This document shows positions 26,174 through 37,327 of a DNA stretch of 64,000 bases, one piece after another. The translations under genes were made by a program, and so were the position numbers. This DNA is from an uncultured Bacteroidia bacterium (GTDB lineage Bacteria > Bacteroidota > Bacteroidia > Bacteroidales > UBA932): the NCBI GenBank assembly GCA_902798975.1, contig CADBYT010000005.1:175012-239011 (forward strand). Reading direction: 5' to 3'. Every line of letters starts with the position of its first letter. Positions within the stretch are counted from its first letter, which is position 1. The notes beneath the pieces were generated by a model. The model did not search any database and was not told the DNA's origin. It saw only the letters and a program-made list of their open reading frames with translations.

Positions 26174-29100
26174 TGAATGCACATCGCATCTTCGTAGAAA
26201 AGTGTTCGGAGTTCCAGGTTGAGGCGCAGAGCCTCAAGAACGAGTTCAACGAAAACCTTTCTCTCTCGCTGCGTACCCTGCGGAGAAGTGCCGTTATACC
26301 GTCTTCGGCGAGGTGGTGACCGACACCGTGACGGATGAATGCCCGCTCGAGGGCAAGAAATTCCTGGCCGTGGAGTATATTCCCGGACAGTTCGACCAGC
26401 GGGCCTCCTCGGCCCTGGACTGCGTCCACCTGATCGATCCGGCCGCCGAGGTGCAGATCCGCTCCTCGCGCCTGCTCATCTTCGACGACGACCTCTCCGA
26501 AGAGGCGCTCGCCGCCATCCGCCATTACTTCATCAACGTGGTGGAATCCCGTCCCAAGGACCTCGGCCGCCTGCAGCCGGAAGGCAAGGCGGACGTGAAG
26601 CCGCTGGCTTCGCTGGCCGGGTTCACGAAGATGCAGCCGGCGGAGTACGCCGCTTTCTGCAAGGAATGGGGTCTGGCGATGAACACCGACGACCTCGCGG
26701 AGGTGGTGCGCTATTTCACGCAGGAGGGCCGCGATCCGTCCGAGACGGAGCTGCGCATCCTCGACACCTACTGGAGCGACCACTGCCGCCACACGACCTT
26801 CACCACCGAACTGACCGAGGTCAAGGTGGACAACTCCTTCATCAAGGAGGAGATTGAGGCGGAGTACCGCGAATTCCTGTCCGTCCGCAAGGAGCTGGGC
26901 CGCGAGCAGAAGAGCCTCTGCCTGATGGAGCTCGCCACAATCGGCGCCCGCGTGCTGCGCAAGCGCGGCCTGCTGGAGGACCTGGAGCAGAGCGAAGAGA
27001 ACAACGCCTGCAGCATCTTCGTGGACGTGGAGGTGGACGGCAAGCCGGAAAAATGGCTCCTGCAGTTCAAGAACGAGACCCACAACCACCCGACGGAAAT
27101 CGAACCGTTCGGCGGTGCCGCAACCTGCCTGGGCGGTGCCATCCGCGACCCGCTCTCGGGCCGCGCCTACGTCTATCAGGCGATGCGCGTGACGGGTGCC
27201 GGCGACATCACCGCCGCCGTTAAGGACACCCTTGCGGGCAAGCTCCCGCAGCGTATGATCAGCCGCAAGGCGGCCGCGGGCTATTCCAGCTACGGCAACC
27301 AGATCGGCCTCGCGACCACGCACGTGCGTGAGATCTACCATCCCGGCTACACGGCCAAACGCCTGGAAGTAGGCGCCGTGGTGGGAGCCGTCAAGGCGGA
27401 GAATGTCCGCCGCGAGAGCCCGGCACCGGGCGACGTGATCCTGCTGCTGGGCGGCCGTACGGGCCGCGACGGCATCGGCGGTGCCACCGGTTCCTCCAAG
27501 GAGCACACGGGCGCTTCGCTCGAGACCTGCGGCAGCGAGGTCCAGAAGGGAAATGCTCCCGAGGAGCGCAAGCTCCAGCGGCTCTTCCGCCGCCCGGACG
27601 TGACGCGCCTCATCAAAAAATCCAACGACTTCGGCGCGGGCGGCGTGAGCGTCGCCATCGGCGAACTTGCCCCCGGCCTGGACATTTATCTGGACCGCGT
27701 ACCGACCAAATACAGCGGTCTGAATGCCACGGAGCTTGCCATCAGCGAGTCCCAGGAGCGCATGGCCGTGGTGGTGGAAGCCAAAGACCGCGCGGCCTTC
27801 GAGGCCCTGTGCGGCAGCGAGAACGTGGAGGTGACGCACGTCGCCGACGTGACGGACCGCGGCCGCATGCGGATGTTCTACCACGGCGGGACCGTGGCGG
27901 ATCTCTCCCGTGAGTTCATCGACAGCGCCGGCGCGAAGCATTATTCCGCGGCGACCGTCGGGGCGGTCGAGGACATCGACCCCTTCCTTCGCGAACCGGC
28001 GGGGGAGAGCCTCCGGGAGAAGATGGTCGCGACCCTGTCCGACCCCAACGTGGCCTCCCAAAAAGGTCTCGTGGAGATGTTCGACTCCACCATCGGCCGC
28101 AGCACGGTGCTCATGCCCTACGGCGGCGCCCTGCAGGCCACGGAGACGCAGGTGTCCGTGCAGAAGCTCCCGGCCGACGGCTACACCGACACGGCGTCGA
28201 TGATGGCCTTCGGCTACGACCCGTTCCTGTCCAGCTGGAGCCCGTATCACGGTGCGGCCTACGCCGTCGTGGACGCCTGCGCGAAGGTGGCCGCCGCGGG
28301 CGGAGATTACTCCCGGATGCGCTTCTCCTACCAGGAGTACTTCGAGCGCATGACCGCCGACCCGCACAGCTGGGGCAAACCGCTCTCCGCGCTGCTCGGC
28401 GCCCTGAAGATGCAGCTCGCCTTCGGCCTGCCGTCCATCGGCGGCAAGGACTCGATGAGCGGTACCTTCGAGCTACAACCGGGGTCCCCGGAAATTTCCA
28501 ATTTCAGGGGTGGTCACATCAGCGTGCCGCCGACCCTGATCGCCTTCGGCGTGACGACGGTCGACGCCGGCCGCGTCATTTCCCCGGAACTCAAGTGGGA
28601 GGGCAACAAGCTCTACCTCATCAAGCATACCCCGCTCGCGAACCGCATGCCGGACACGGAGCAGCTGAAGCAGAACTGGGACTACGTCCATGAGCAGATC
28701 GCTGCCGGCAACATCGTGTCCGCGTGGGCCCTGGGCCGCGGCGGCGTGGCGGAAGGCCTCGCCAAAATGGCCTTCGGCAACCTCTTCGGCGTAGACGTCA
28801 AGCTCTCCGAGCGGGAGCTCTTCGACCTCGGATACGGCTCCATCCTGGTGGAGTCCGAAGCGGCGCTCGACTTCCCGCAGGCCCTGCCGCTCGGCGAAGT
28901 GACGCCCGGCGAGGACAGCCTGCTGCGCATCAACGGCGAGCGCATCTCCATCGACCGCCTGCTGGAAGCCAATGCCGGCAAGTACGCGAAAGTCTATCCC
29001 GCCCGCGTCCCCGCATCCAATCCGTCGTTGCCTGGTTTTGCCCGCAAATTTCAGAAGTTGCCGCAGAACGAGCCGGATCGCGATAGCGATTATCCGGCCA

Positions 29101-29990
29101 TCCCCCTTGAGGGGGTGCAGGGGGTGACGGTTAGCGGACCGTGCGGGAGCCATGTGCGGTGGAGCGGTCCTCCGGTAGAGAAACCGCTGGTATATATCCC
29201 GGTATTCCCGGGCACCAACTGCGACTACGACACTGCCAAGGCTTTCCGCCGGGCGGGTGCCGACGTGGAGTTCGGCGTGTTCTGCAACCTCACGGGGGCG
29301 GACGTCCTCCGGTCCATCGACGAGATGGCGCGCGCCATCGACGGCTGCCAGATCCTGATGCTTGCGGGCGGTTTCTCCGCCGGAGACGAACCGGACGGCA
29401 GCGGAAAATTCATCGCCAACGTGCTGAACAATGCCCGCGTGGCGCAGGCCATCGAAGGCCTGCTGGAGCGCGGCGGCCTGATTCTGGGCATCTGCAACGG
29501 TTTCCAGGCGCTCGTCAAGAGCGGCCTGCTGCCGTACGGCCACCTCGGGATGGTCACGCACGAGAGTCCGACCCTGTTCCGCAACGACATCAACCGCCAC
29601 ATCTCCCAGATGGCCACCACGCGCGTGTCCACGACCCGCTCGCCCTGGCTCGCCGGGATGTCCGTCGGCGACCTGCACACCATCGCCGTCAGCCACGGCG
29701 AGGGCAAGTTCATGGTCTCCGAGGCCCTCGCGAAGGAGCTTTTCGCCAAGGGACAGGTGGCCTTCCAGTATGTGGATCCCTTCTCCGAGGAGGTCACGAT
29801 GGAGGCGCCGTACAACCCGAACGGCTCCTACTACGCCATCGAGGGCATCATCAGTCCGAATGGCCAGATCCTCGGCAAGATGGGCCATACGGAGCGCTGG
29901 GAGCCGAACGTGTTCAAGAACATCGAGGAAGAGCTGTACCAGCCGCTCTTCGACAACGCCGTGAAATATTTCAAGAAAAACCAATTATAA
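26174..29990 (+). CDS. purL: phosphoribosylformylglycinamidine synthase, N-terminus frameshifted
   Basis: The single-chain PurL converts FGAR to FGAM. From 26283 onward one frame runs to 29990 with all domains: SDHCRHTTFTTEL, NETHNHPTEIEPFGGAATC-type ATP site, GGKDSMSGTF, and a C-terminal glutaminase (IPVFPGTNCDYDTAKAF, GICNGFQ). The natural start is ATG 26174 (MNAHRIFVEKCSEFQVEAQ...NENLSLSLRTLR), but that frame ends at 26318. Where clostridial-type relatives have ~17-20 residues between LRTLR and EKCRYTVFGE, the DNA joins the two directly at ~26280-26284 and out of frame. A small deletion or assembly error is implied. Downstream re-initiation (e.g. GTG 26313) would give 1225 residues. Confidence 0.85.
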
Positions 29991-29992
29991 CG

Positions 29993-30715
29993 ATGACAAA
30001 AGGTGAGCTCATCTTCGAGGGAAATGAGAAACAGGTCTTCGCGACCGACCATCCCGACCAGGTAATCTTCCGTTACAAGGATGTGACGGTGGCTTACAAC
30101 AACGTGAAACGGGCCCGCTTCAAGGGCAAGGGCGCCCTGGACAACCAGATTTCGGCCATCCTGCTGGACTATCTGAACAAGAACGGGGTGGAGACCCACT
30201 TCATCCGGCTCATCAGCGACCAGGAGCAGCTCTGCCGCAAGATCGAGATCATCCCGCTGCAGGTGGTGGTGCACAACCGTATCGCCGGCTCGCTGGCGTA
30301 CCGCCTGGGCGTCGAGGAAGGTTACCGCCACGCCAACACCATCGTGGACTTGCGCTACAACAACGACGAGCTGGAGGATCCGTTCATCAACCGCGACCAG
30401 GCCGTCGCCCTCCATCTCGCCACCTACCAGGAGCTGGACGAGATGTACAATATCGCCCGCCGCGTGAACGAGCTGCTCAAGCCGCTCTTCCACAAGGCCG
30501 GCATCGAGCTGGTGGACATGAAGATCGAGTTCGGCCGCGCCTCCGACACCGGCGCCATCATCATCTCCGACGAAATCAGTCCGGACACCTGCCGTCTCTG
30601 GGACGAGGCCACGGGGGAGCGCATGGACAAGGACCGTTTCCGCCTGGACCTGAGCCGCGTGGTGGAGAGCTACACCAATGTCCTGAACCGTCTGAAACAA
30701 GTTGTGGAGGCATAG
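29993..30715 (+). CDS. purC: phosphoribosylaminoimidazole-succinocarboxamide synthase
   Basis: PurC condenses CAIR with aspartate to SAICAR. The 240 residues include GELIFEGNEKQVFAT, NNVKRARFKGKGALDNQIS, QVVVHNRIAGSLAYRLGVEEG and IISDEISPDTCRLWD, all characteristic of the family. Length is standard. It begins 2 bp after purL and ends 3 bp before purF within the purine operon. Confidence 0.96.
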   Translation: MTKGELIFEGNEKQVFATDHPDQVIFRYKDVTVAYNNVKRARFKGKGALDNQISAILLDYLNKNGVETHFIRLISDQEQLCRKIEIIPLQVVVHNRIAGSLAYRLGVEEGYRHANTIVDLRYNNDELEDPFINRDQAVALHLATYQELDEMYNIARRVNELLKPLFHKAGIELVDMKIEFGRASDTGAIIISDEISPDTCRLWDEATGERMDKDRFRLDLSRVVESYTNVLNRLKQVVEA

Positions 30716-30718
30716 GAT

Positions 30719-32077
30719 ATGGGATTGTTGGCAGTATGCGGCGTTCCGAGCGCCTCGACCTATATCTATTACGGCTTGCATAACCTGCAGCACCGCGGGC
30801 AGGAAGGCGGCGGCATCATCACCTTCGACAAGGACGGCGAGTGCCATCGCTACCGCGGCCAGGGCTTGCTGAGCGAGATTTTTACGAATGGAGAACTGAA
30901 AACCCTGCCGGGCGACATGGGCATCGGCAGCGTGAAATACGCCAATGCCTCCAAGGGCGGCCTGGACAATGTGGAGCCGCTCTTCTTCCGGCACCAGACC
31001 GGGGACTTCGCCATCGCGGGCGAGGGCAATCTGGTGAACGCCCGCCAGGTGTCCACCTACCTGGAGCGGCACGGTTCCATCTTCCAGACCGACACGGACA
31101 GCGAACTGGTGGCTCACCTGATCAAGCGGGGGAACAAGGAGAACCGTATCCTGACCATCATCAAGGCGCTGAACATGATCGAGGGCGGTTTCACCTTCGT
31201 GATCATGACGCGGAACCGTATCTACGCCTGCCGCGACAAATACGGCATCAAGCCTCTCTGCATCGGCAAGCTGGGCGACGGCTACGTGGTGAGCAGCGAA
31301 TCCTGCGCCTTCGAGATCATGGGCGCGGAGTTCCTCCGCGACGTGGAGCCGGGCGAGATCGTGACCCTGGAGCCGGGCGGCATCAAGAGCAACCTGTATT
31401 CCCATTTCAACCGCCATCGCATGTGCGCGATGGAATACATTTATTTCGCGCGCCCCGACAGCGACATCGACGGCTGCAACGTACACGCCTACCGCAAGGA
31501 GGCCGGACGGCGCCTGTACCGCGAGAACCCGGTCGAAGCCGACATCGTGGTGGGTGTGCCCGAGTCCAGCCTCAGCGCGGCGATGGGCTTCGCCGAGGAG
31601 AGCGGCATTCCCTACGAGATGGGCCTGGTGAAGCACAAATACGTGGGCCGCACCTTCATCCAGCCGGTGCAGTCGCTCCGCGAACTGGGCGTGAAGATGA
31701 AGTTGTCCCCAGTACGGAGCATCGTCCGGGGCAAGCGGGTGGTGCTGGTGGACGATTCCATCGTCCGCGGTACCACGTCCCTCAAGATCGTCCGCATGCT
31801 CCGCGAAGCGGGCGCCACCGAGGTGCACGTCCGCATCGCCAGTCCGATGATGAAGTACACCTGCCATTACGGCGTGGACACCTCCACGCCGGAAGAGCTG
31901 CTCTGCTCGCACCGGACGCTCGAGGAGGCCTGCAAGGTCCTCGGTGCCGATTCGCTCGGCTACCTGAGCCCGGAATCCACGCGGGATTCCTGCTTCGGCT
32001 GCACGGATCCCTGCCAGGCATGCTTCACGGGCGAGTACCCGACCTTGCTGTACGATGATATGGTAGAAAACGATTAA
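30719..32077 (+). CDS. purF: amidophosphoribosyltransferase
   Basis: PurF makes phosphoribosylamine from PRPP and glutamine, the committed purine step. The N-terminal glutaminase begins MGLLAV-CGV; Cys7 would be the nucleophile exposed after removal of a short propeptide. [14 protein letters not shown] follows (GG instead of the usual SAG). The PRTase loop is [19 protein letters not shown]-terminal cysteines ([16 protein letters not shown]) and an upstream Cys could ligate a 4Fe-4S cluster as in Bacillus PurF. Length is 452 residues. Confidence 0.95.
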   Translation: MGLLAVCGVPSASTYIYYGLHNLQHRGQEGGGIITFDKDGECHRYRGQGLLSEIFTNGELKTLPGDMGIGSVKYANASKGGLDNVEPLFFRHQTGDFAIAGEGNLVNARQVSTYLERHGSIFQTDTDSELVAHLIKRGNKENRILTIIKALNMIEGGFTFVIMTRNRIYACRDKYGIKPLCIGKLGDGYVVSSESCAFEIMGAEFLRDVEPGEIVTLEPGGIKSNLYSHFNRHRMCAMEYIYFARPDSDIDGCNVHAYRKEAGRRLYRENPVEADIVVGVPESSLSAAMGFAEESGIPYEMGLVKHKYVGRTFIQPVQSLRELGVKMKLSPVRSIVRGKRVVLVDDSIVRGTTSLKIVRMLREAGATEVHVRIASPMMKYTCHYGVDTSTPEELLCSHRTLEEACKVLGADSLGYLSPESTRDSCFGCTDPCQACFTGEYPTLLYDDMVEND

Positions 32078-32082
32078 ATGAT

Positions 32083-33114
32083 ATGGCACAATCTTACGAA
32101 AAAGCAGGCGTGAACCTGGAAGCGGGCTACGAAGTGGTCCGCCGCATCAAGCAGCACGTCGCCTCCACGGCCCGTCCGGGCTCGATGGGAGGCATCGGAT
32201 CCTTCGGCGGTATGTTCGACCTCGCCTCGCTCGGCTACAAGGAGCCGGTCCTGGTGAGCGGCACCGACGGCGTGGGCACCAAGCTCAAGATCGCCTTCGC
32301 GATGGACAAGCACGACACCATCGGCATCGACGCCGTGGCCATGTGCGTCAATGACGTGCTCGCGCAGGGCGCCGAGCCGCTCTTCTTCCTGGACTATGTG
32401 GCCCTGGGGCACAATGTCCCGGCCAAGGTCGAGGCGATCGTCGCCGGCGTGGCCGAGGGCTGCCGCCAGGCGGGCTGCGCCCTGGTGGGCGGCGAGACGG
32501 CCGAGATGCCCGGCATGTACGAAGGCGACGAGTATGACATCGCCGGCTTCACGACGGGCGTCGTGGAGAAGTCCAAGCTGATCGACGGCACCAAGGTCAA
32601 GGTGGGCGACGTCCTTGTGGGCATCGCTTCCAGCGGCGTGCATTCCAACGGCTTCAGCCTCGTGCGCAAGATCGTCGCCGACGGCAGCCACCATTATTCC
32701 GAGAAGGTTCCCGAGTTCGGCGGCCGTACCCTCGGCGAGGTCCTGCTGACCCCGACGCGCATCTATGTCAAGCAGGTGCTGGACGTCATCCGCCAGTGCG
32801 ACGTGCACGGCGTGGCGCACATCACCGGCGGCGGCTTCGACGAGAACATTCCCCGCGTGCTGCGCGACGGCCAGGGCCTCGAGATCCGCGAGGGCAGCTG
32901 GGAAATCCTCCCGGTCTTCCAGATGCTGGAGAAATGGGGCAGCGTGCCGCACCGCGAGATGTTCAACATCTTCAACATGGGCATCGGCATGGTGCTGGTC
33001 CTCGACGCCGCGGAGGCGGACAAGGCCATCAGCATCCTGGCCTCCCATGGGGAGAAGGCTTCCGTCATCGGTAAGGTGACGGACCGGCCGGGCGTCAACA
33101 TCATCCTGAAATGA
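32083..33114 (+). CDS. purM: phosphoribosylformylglycinamidine cyclo-ligase
   Basis: The 343-residue AIR synthetase begins [16 protein letters not shown] and has [62 protein letters not shown] and [14 protein letters not shown]. These match PurM in order and spacing. The enzyme closes the imidazole ring using ATP. It overlaps the start of purN by 4 bases. Confidence 0.96.
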   Translation: MAQSYEKAGVNLEAGYEVVRRIKQHVASTARPGSMGGIGSFGGMFDLASLGYKEPVLVSGTDGVGTKLKIAFAMDKHDTIGIDAVAMCVNDVLAQGAEPLFFLDYVALGHNVPAKVEAIVAGVAEGCRQAGCALVGGETAEMPGMYEGDEYDIAGFTTGVVEKSKLIDGTKVKVGDVLVGIASSGVHSNGFSLVRKIVADGSHHYSEKVPEFGGRTLGEVLLTPTRIYVKQVLDVIRQCDVHGVAHITGGGFDENIPRVLRDGQGLEIREGSWEILPVFQMLEKWGSVPHREMFNIFNMGIGMVLVLDAAEADKAISILASHGEKASVIGKVTDRPGVNIILK

Positions 33115-33680
33115 AAAAGAAATTAGCGGTCTTCGCCAGTGGCTCCGGGACCAACTTCGAAGCCATCGCCCAGGCCTGTGCCGACGGGCGGCTGGACGCC
33201 GAAGTGGCCCTGATGGTCTGCGACAAGCCGGGTGCCGCCGTGGTGGCGCGCGCGGAGCGTTTCGGAATACCGAGCTTCGTGGCCAGCCCGAAGGAATTCG
33301 CCTCCAAGGCGGATTTCGAGCGGGAGATCATCCGGCGGATGGATGCGATCGGTATCGATTTGGTGTGCCTGGCGGGTTACATGCGCATCATCTCGGATGT
33401 GCTGCTGGAGGCCTATGGTGGCCGCATCATCAACATCCATCCTTCGCTCCTGCCGGCTTTCCGCGGCGCGCATGCCGTGGAGCAGGCCGTCGCGTACGGC
33501 GTCAAGGTCTATGGCATCAGCATCCATTGGGTGAACGCCGACCTGGACGGGGGCAAGATTATCGCGCAGCGTGCCTTCGAGTACGACGGCGACGATCCGG
33601 AGGAGGTGCACCGCCTCGGGCAGAAGATCGAACATACATTATACGTGGAAACCATACAGAAATTATTGAAACAGATATGA
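33111..33680 (+). CDS. purN: phosphoribosylglycinamide formyltransferase
   Basis: PurN transfers a formyl group from 10-formyl-THF to GAR. The 189 residues show [12 protein letters not shown] at the phosphate loop, [12 protein letters not shown], and [15 protein letters not shown] with the catalytic Asn-His, plus [15 protein letters not shown]. The folate donor could be supplied by the FolD domain fused to PurD further down the operon. It overlaps both neighbours by ATGA junctions. Confidence 0.96.
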   Translation: MKKKLAVFASGSGTNFEAIAQACADGRLDAEVALMVCDKPGAAVVARAERFGIPSFVASPKEFASKADFEREIIRRMDAIGIDLVCLAGYMRIISDVLLEAYGGRIINIHPSLLPAFRGAHAVEQAVAYGVKVYGISIHWVNADLDGGKIIAQRAFEYDGDDPEEVHRLGQKIEHTLYVETIQKLLKQI

Positions 33681-35209
33681 GAGCGTTAGTCAGTGTTAGC
33701 GACAAGACCGGGCTCGTGCCGTTCGTGCAGGGGCTCCAGGCATTGGGTTGGACCATCATTGCCACGGGCGGCACGCAGAAGCTGCTGGAGAGCAGCGGCG
33801 TGAAGACCGTGGGCATCAGCGAAGTCACGGGCTTCCCCGAGATCCTCGACGGGCGGGTGAAAACCCTGCACCCCAAGGTGCACGGGGGCATCCTCGCGCG
33901 CCGCGACCTGCCGGCCCACATGCAGACGCTCGCCGAGCAGGGCATCGAGACCATCGACCTGGTGTGCGTGAACCTCTATCCCTTCCGGCAGACCATCGCC
34001 AAGGAAGGCGTGAGCATGGAGGACGCCATCGAGAACATCGACATCGGCGGTCCGTCGATGGTGCGCAGCGCCGCCAAGAACTGGCGCGACGTGACCATCG
34101 TCTGCGATCCGAACGACTATGACCGCGTGCTGGACGAGCTCCGCGCCAACGGCAAGACCTCCGACGAGACGCGCCTGCAGCTCTCCGCCAAGGCCTATAC
34201 CCACACGGCCGAGTACGACATGTGCATCTCTTCCTGGATGCGCAAGCAGGCCGGCCTGAACGAGAAACTCTTCCTGGAGTACGACCTCAAGCAGGGTCTC
34301 CGCTACGGCGAGAATCCCCACCAGGCGGCGAAGTTTTACGCGTCCATGCAGCCGGCGCCCTATTCCCTCGCTTTCGCGAAGCAGATCCAGGGCAAGGAGC
34401 TGTCCTACAACAACATCCAGGATGCCAACGCGGCGCTGAACGTGCTGCGCGACTTCTCCGACAAGCCCTTCTGCGTGGCGCTCAAGCACATGAATCCCTG
34501 CGGCGCGGCGGTCGGCGCCACCATCGAGGAGGCCTGGCAGGCCGCCTACGAGGCCGACAAGGTCAGCATCTACGGCGGCATCGTGGGCGTGAACCGCGAG
34601 CTCACCGCCGAGGTGGCCGCGGGCATGAAGCCCATTTTCCTCGAAATCGTGATCGCCCCGTCCTTCACGCCGGAGGCGCTGGAAATCCTTTCTGCCAAGA
34701 AGAATCTCCGCGTGCTGGAGGTGCCGATGGCCCCCGAGGCCGAGGCGCCGATGCAGTACGTTGGCGTGAACGGCGGCATGCTCGCGCAGCAGCTCGACAC
34801 CGCCGTGGAGGCGGTGAAGCCGGAAATGTGCGTGACCAAGGTCCAGCCCACGGCGGCGCAGCTCGCCGACCTCGATTTCGGCTGGCGCATCGTCAAGCAT
34901 GTCAAGTCCAACGCCATCGCGGTGGTGCGCGACAACCACACCATCGGCGTGGGCGCCGGCCAGACCAATCGCGTCGGCTCCGCCGAAATCGCCCTCAAGC
35001 AGGCGCAGGCGGCCGGATTCACCGAGGGGCTCATCCTGGCCTCCGACGGTTTCCTCCCGTTCGACGACACCGTGGCGCTGGCCGCGCAGTACGGCGTGAC
35101 CGCCATCGTGCAGCCGGGCGGCAGCATCCGTGACGAGGATGCGATCAAGAAGGCCGACGAGCTCGGCATCACGATGCTCTTTACCGGAATCAGACATTTC
35201 AAGCATTAG
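33677..35209 (+). CDS. purH: bifunctional AICAR transformylase / IMP cyclohydrolase
   Basis: PurH performs the last two steps to IMP. From ATG 33677 the protein has 510 residues. The cyclohydrolase domain shows SVSDKTGL, TGGTQKLL, EILDGRVKTLHPKVHGGIL and NIDIGGPSMVRSAAKN; the transformylase shows LRYGENPHQAAKFY, QGKELSYNNIQDANAAL, CVALKHMNPCGAAVG and ASDGFLPFDDTV. The second 10-formyl-THF-using step of the pathway resides here. The ATG overlaps the purN stop. Confidence 0.96.
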   Translation: MRALVSVSDKTGLVPFVQGLQALGWTIIATGGTQKLLESSGVKTVGISEVTGFPEILDGRVKTLHPKVHGGILARRDLPAHMQTLAEQGIETIDLVCVNLYPFRQTIAKEGVSMEDAIENIDIGGPSMVRSAAKNWRDVTIVCDPNDYDRVLDELRANGKTSDETRLQLSAKAYTHTAEYDMCISSWMRKQAGLNEKLFLEYDLKQGLRYGENPHQAAKFYASMQPAPYSLAFAKQIQGKELSYNNIQDANAALNVLRDFSDKPFCVALKHMNPCGAAVGATIEEAWQAAYEADKVSIYGGIVGVNRELTAEVAAGMKPIFLEIVIAPSFTPEALEILSAKKNLRVLEVPMAPEAEAPMQYVGVNGGMLAQQLDTAVEAVKPEMCVTKVQPTAAQLADLDFGWRIVKHVKSNAIAVVRDNHTIGVGAGQTNRVGSAEIALKQAQAAGFTEGLILASDGFLPFDDTVALAAQYGVTAIVQPGGSIRDEDAIKKADELGITMLFTGIRHFKH

Positions 35210-35214
35210 TCGAT

Positions 35215-37326
35215 ATGGCAAAAGACAAGAAAGTGCTCGTAGTCGGCGGCGGCGGACGCTGCCACGCCATCGTGGACGCGCTCAGCCGTTCCCCGCAGGT
35301 GGCGAAGATCTGGTGCGCGCCCGGCAACGCCGGCATCGCCGCGCAGGCGGAGTGCGTGCCCCTGAAAGACACGGACGTCCAGGGCTTGCTCTCCTTTGCG
35401 CAGAAGGAGGGGATCGACCTCACGGTCGTGGGCCCCGAGGCGGCGCTGTCCGTCGGCGTCGTGGATGCCTTCCGCGCCGCCGGATTGAAGATCTTCGGCC
35501 ACACGCAGGCGGCCACGCGCATCGAGAGCAGCAAGGAGTTCGCCAAGATCCTGATGGACAAATACGACATCCCCACGGCGGGCTACCGCAGTTTCGACGA
35601 CTTCCAGGCGGCGCTGGACTACGTGAACGCCCGGCCTTTCCCGGCCGTGCTCAAGTATGACGGCCTGGCCGCCGGCAAGGGCGTGGTGATTGCCGCCGAT
35701 GCGGCGGAAGCCGAGGCTGCGCTGCGCAGCATGCTGCTGGACGAGGCGTTCGGCAAGGGCCGCGTGGTGGTGGAGGATTTCCTGACCGGCCCCGAGTTTT
35801 CCTTCATGGCCTTTGTGGACGGGGAGCGCGTCTATCCGATGCCGCTCTCGCAGGACCACAAGCGCGCCTTCGACGGCGACAAGGGTCCGAATACCGGCGG
35901 CATGGGCGCATACACGGGCCTGCCGTTCATCATGGAGGAGGACCGCGCCTTCGCGCAGAAGGCCATTCTGGAGGCCACCGCAAAGGCGATGGTGGCCGAG
36001 GGCTGCCCGCTCTCGGGCGTGCTCTACGGCGGCCTGATGAAGACTCCGGACGGCATCAAGGTGATCGAATTCAACGCCCGTTTCGGCGATCCCGAAACCG
36101 AGGTGGTGCTCCCGTTGCTGGAGAGCGATATCTACGACATTTTCGAGGCCGTGGCGACCGGCCGCAAGGCGTCGGAGCCCGTTTGGCGGAACGCCGTGAC
36201 GCTCGGCGTCGTGCTGGCCTCCAAGGGTTATCCCGGCTCCTATGAGAAGGGCGCCGAGATCCTCGGGACGGAGCAGGTGGACGCGAAGATCTACCACATG
36301 GGCACGAAGCGCGACGGCGACCGGCTGCTGACCAACGGCGGCCGCGTGATGATGGTCGTGGCCGAGGGAAAGAATGCCCGCGCCGCGCGGGAAAAGGTTT
36401 ATGCCGAGATAGCCAAGATCCACTGCGACAATCTTTTCCACCGCCGCGACATCGCCCACTGGGCGCTGGACGGGAAGATCCTGGACGGCAAGGCGCTCGC
36501 CGCCTCCATCAAGGACGAGCTGCGTGACCGCGTGGGTAAGCTGGAAGTCAAGTACGGCCGCAAGCCGTCGCTGGCCGTCATCATCGTGGGTAACAATCCC
36601 GCGAGCCAGGTTTACGTGCGTAACAAGGTCAAGTCGGCCATCTACGTGGGCATGAATTCCCGTCTCATCACGATGGCGGAAGACACGTCCGAGGAGGCCC
36701 TCCTCAAGATGATCGACAGCTTGAACCGCGATCCGGAGGTGGACGGCATCCTGGTGCAGCTCCCGCTGCCCAAACAGATCGACGAGGCGCGCGTGATCGA
36801 CGCCATCGCCCAGGAGAAGGACGTGGACGGCTTCCATCCGCTCAACGTGGCCGACCTCTGGCTCGGCCGCAAGTGCACCGTGCCGTGCACGCCGAAGGGT
36901 ATCGTGCGGCTGATCGACGAGAGCGGCCTGGACCTGACGGGCAAGACCGCCGTGGTGGTCGGGCGCAGCAACATCGTCGGCAAGCCGGTGGCCAAGCTTC
37001 TGCTGGACCGCAACGCCACCGTGATCGTGGCCCATTCCCGTACGAAGGATCTCAAGCGCATCACGCTGCAGGCCGACGTGCTGGTCGTGGCCGTGGGCAA
37101 GGTGAACGTGGTCACGGGCGATATGGTGAAGCCCGGGGCCGTGGTGATCGACGTGGGCATGAACCGCGACGCCGAGGGCAAACTCTGCGGCGACGTGGAC
37201 TATGTCACCGCCCGCCTGAACGCATCCTGGATCACCCCCGTGCCGGGCGGCGTGGGGCCGATGACCATCGCGATGCTGATGGAGAATACCGTGGAATGCT
37301 TCCTGGCGCGGATCGATCCGCAGTAG
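35215..37326 (+). CDS. purD-folD: fused GAR synthetase (PurD) and methylene-THF dehydrogenase/cyclohydrolase (FolD)
   Basis: Residues 1-~418 are PurD, an ATP-grasp ligase making GAR: VVGPEAALSVGVVDAF, YDGLAAGKGVVIA, GPNTGGMGAYTG and KVIEFNARFGDPETE. Residues ~419-703 are FolD: the YVRNKVKSA motif (YxxxK), DGILVQLPLPKQ, DVDGFHPLNVADLWLG, VVGRSNIVGKPVA and PVPGGVGPMTIAML. There is no stop, frameshift or linker between the normal end of PurD (DIAHWAL) and the start of FolD. FolD yields the 10-formyl-THF consumed by PurN and PurH in this operon, so the fusion ties cofactor supply to the pathway. Confidence 0.95.
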   Translation: MAKDKKVLVVGGGGRCHAIVDALSRSPQVAKIWCAPGNAGIAAQAECVPLKDTDVQGLLSFAQKEGIDLTVVGPEAALSVGVVDAFRAAGLKIFGHTQAATRIESSKEFAKILMDKYDIPTAGYRSFDDFQAALDYVNARPFPAVLKYDGLAAGKGVVIAADAAEAEAALRSMLLDEAFGKGRVVVEDFLTGPEFSFMAFVDGERVYPMPLSQDHKRAFDGDKGPNTGGMGAYTGLPFIMEEDRAFAQKAILEATAKAMVAEGCPLSGVLYGGLMKTPDGIKVIEFNARFGDPETEVVLPLLESDIYDIFEAVATGRKASEPVWRNAVTLGVVLASKGYPGSYEKGAEILGTEQVDAKIYHMGTKRDGDRLLTNGGRVMMVVAEGKNARAAREKVYAEIAKIHCDNLFHRRDIAHWALDGKILDGKALAASIKDELRDRVGKLEVKYGRKPSLAVIIVGNNPASQVYVRNKVKSAIYVGMNSRLITMAEDTSEEALLKMIDSLNRDPEVDGILVQLPLPKQIDEARVIDAIAQEKDVDGFHPLNVADLWLGRKCTVPCTPKGIVRLIDESGLDLTGKTAVVVGRSNIVGKPVAKLLLDRNATVIVAHSRTKDLKRITLQADVLVVAVGKVNVVTGDMVKPGAVVIDVGMNRDAEGKLCGDVDYVTARLNASWITPVPGGVGPMTIAMLMENTVECFLARIDPQ

Positions 37327-37327
37327 G

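Noticed and set aside
26174-26320. Programmed ribosomal frameshift in purL
   Set aside because: No slippery heptamer or stimulatory structure is evident, and residues are missing at the junction, so a deletion is the simpler explanation.
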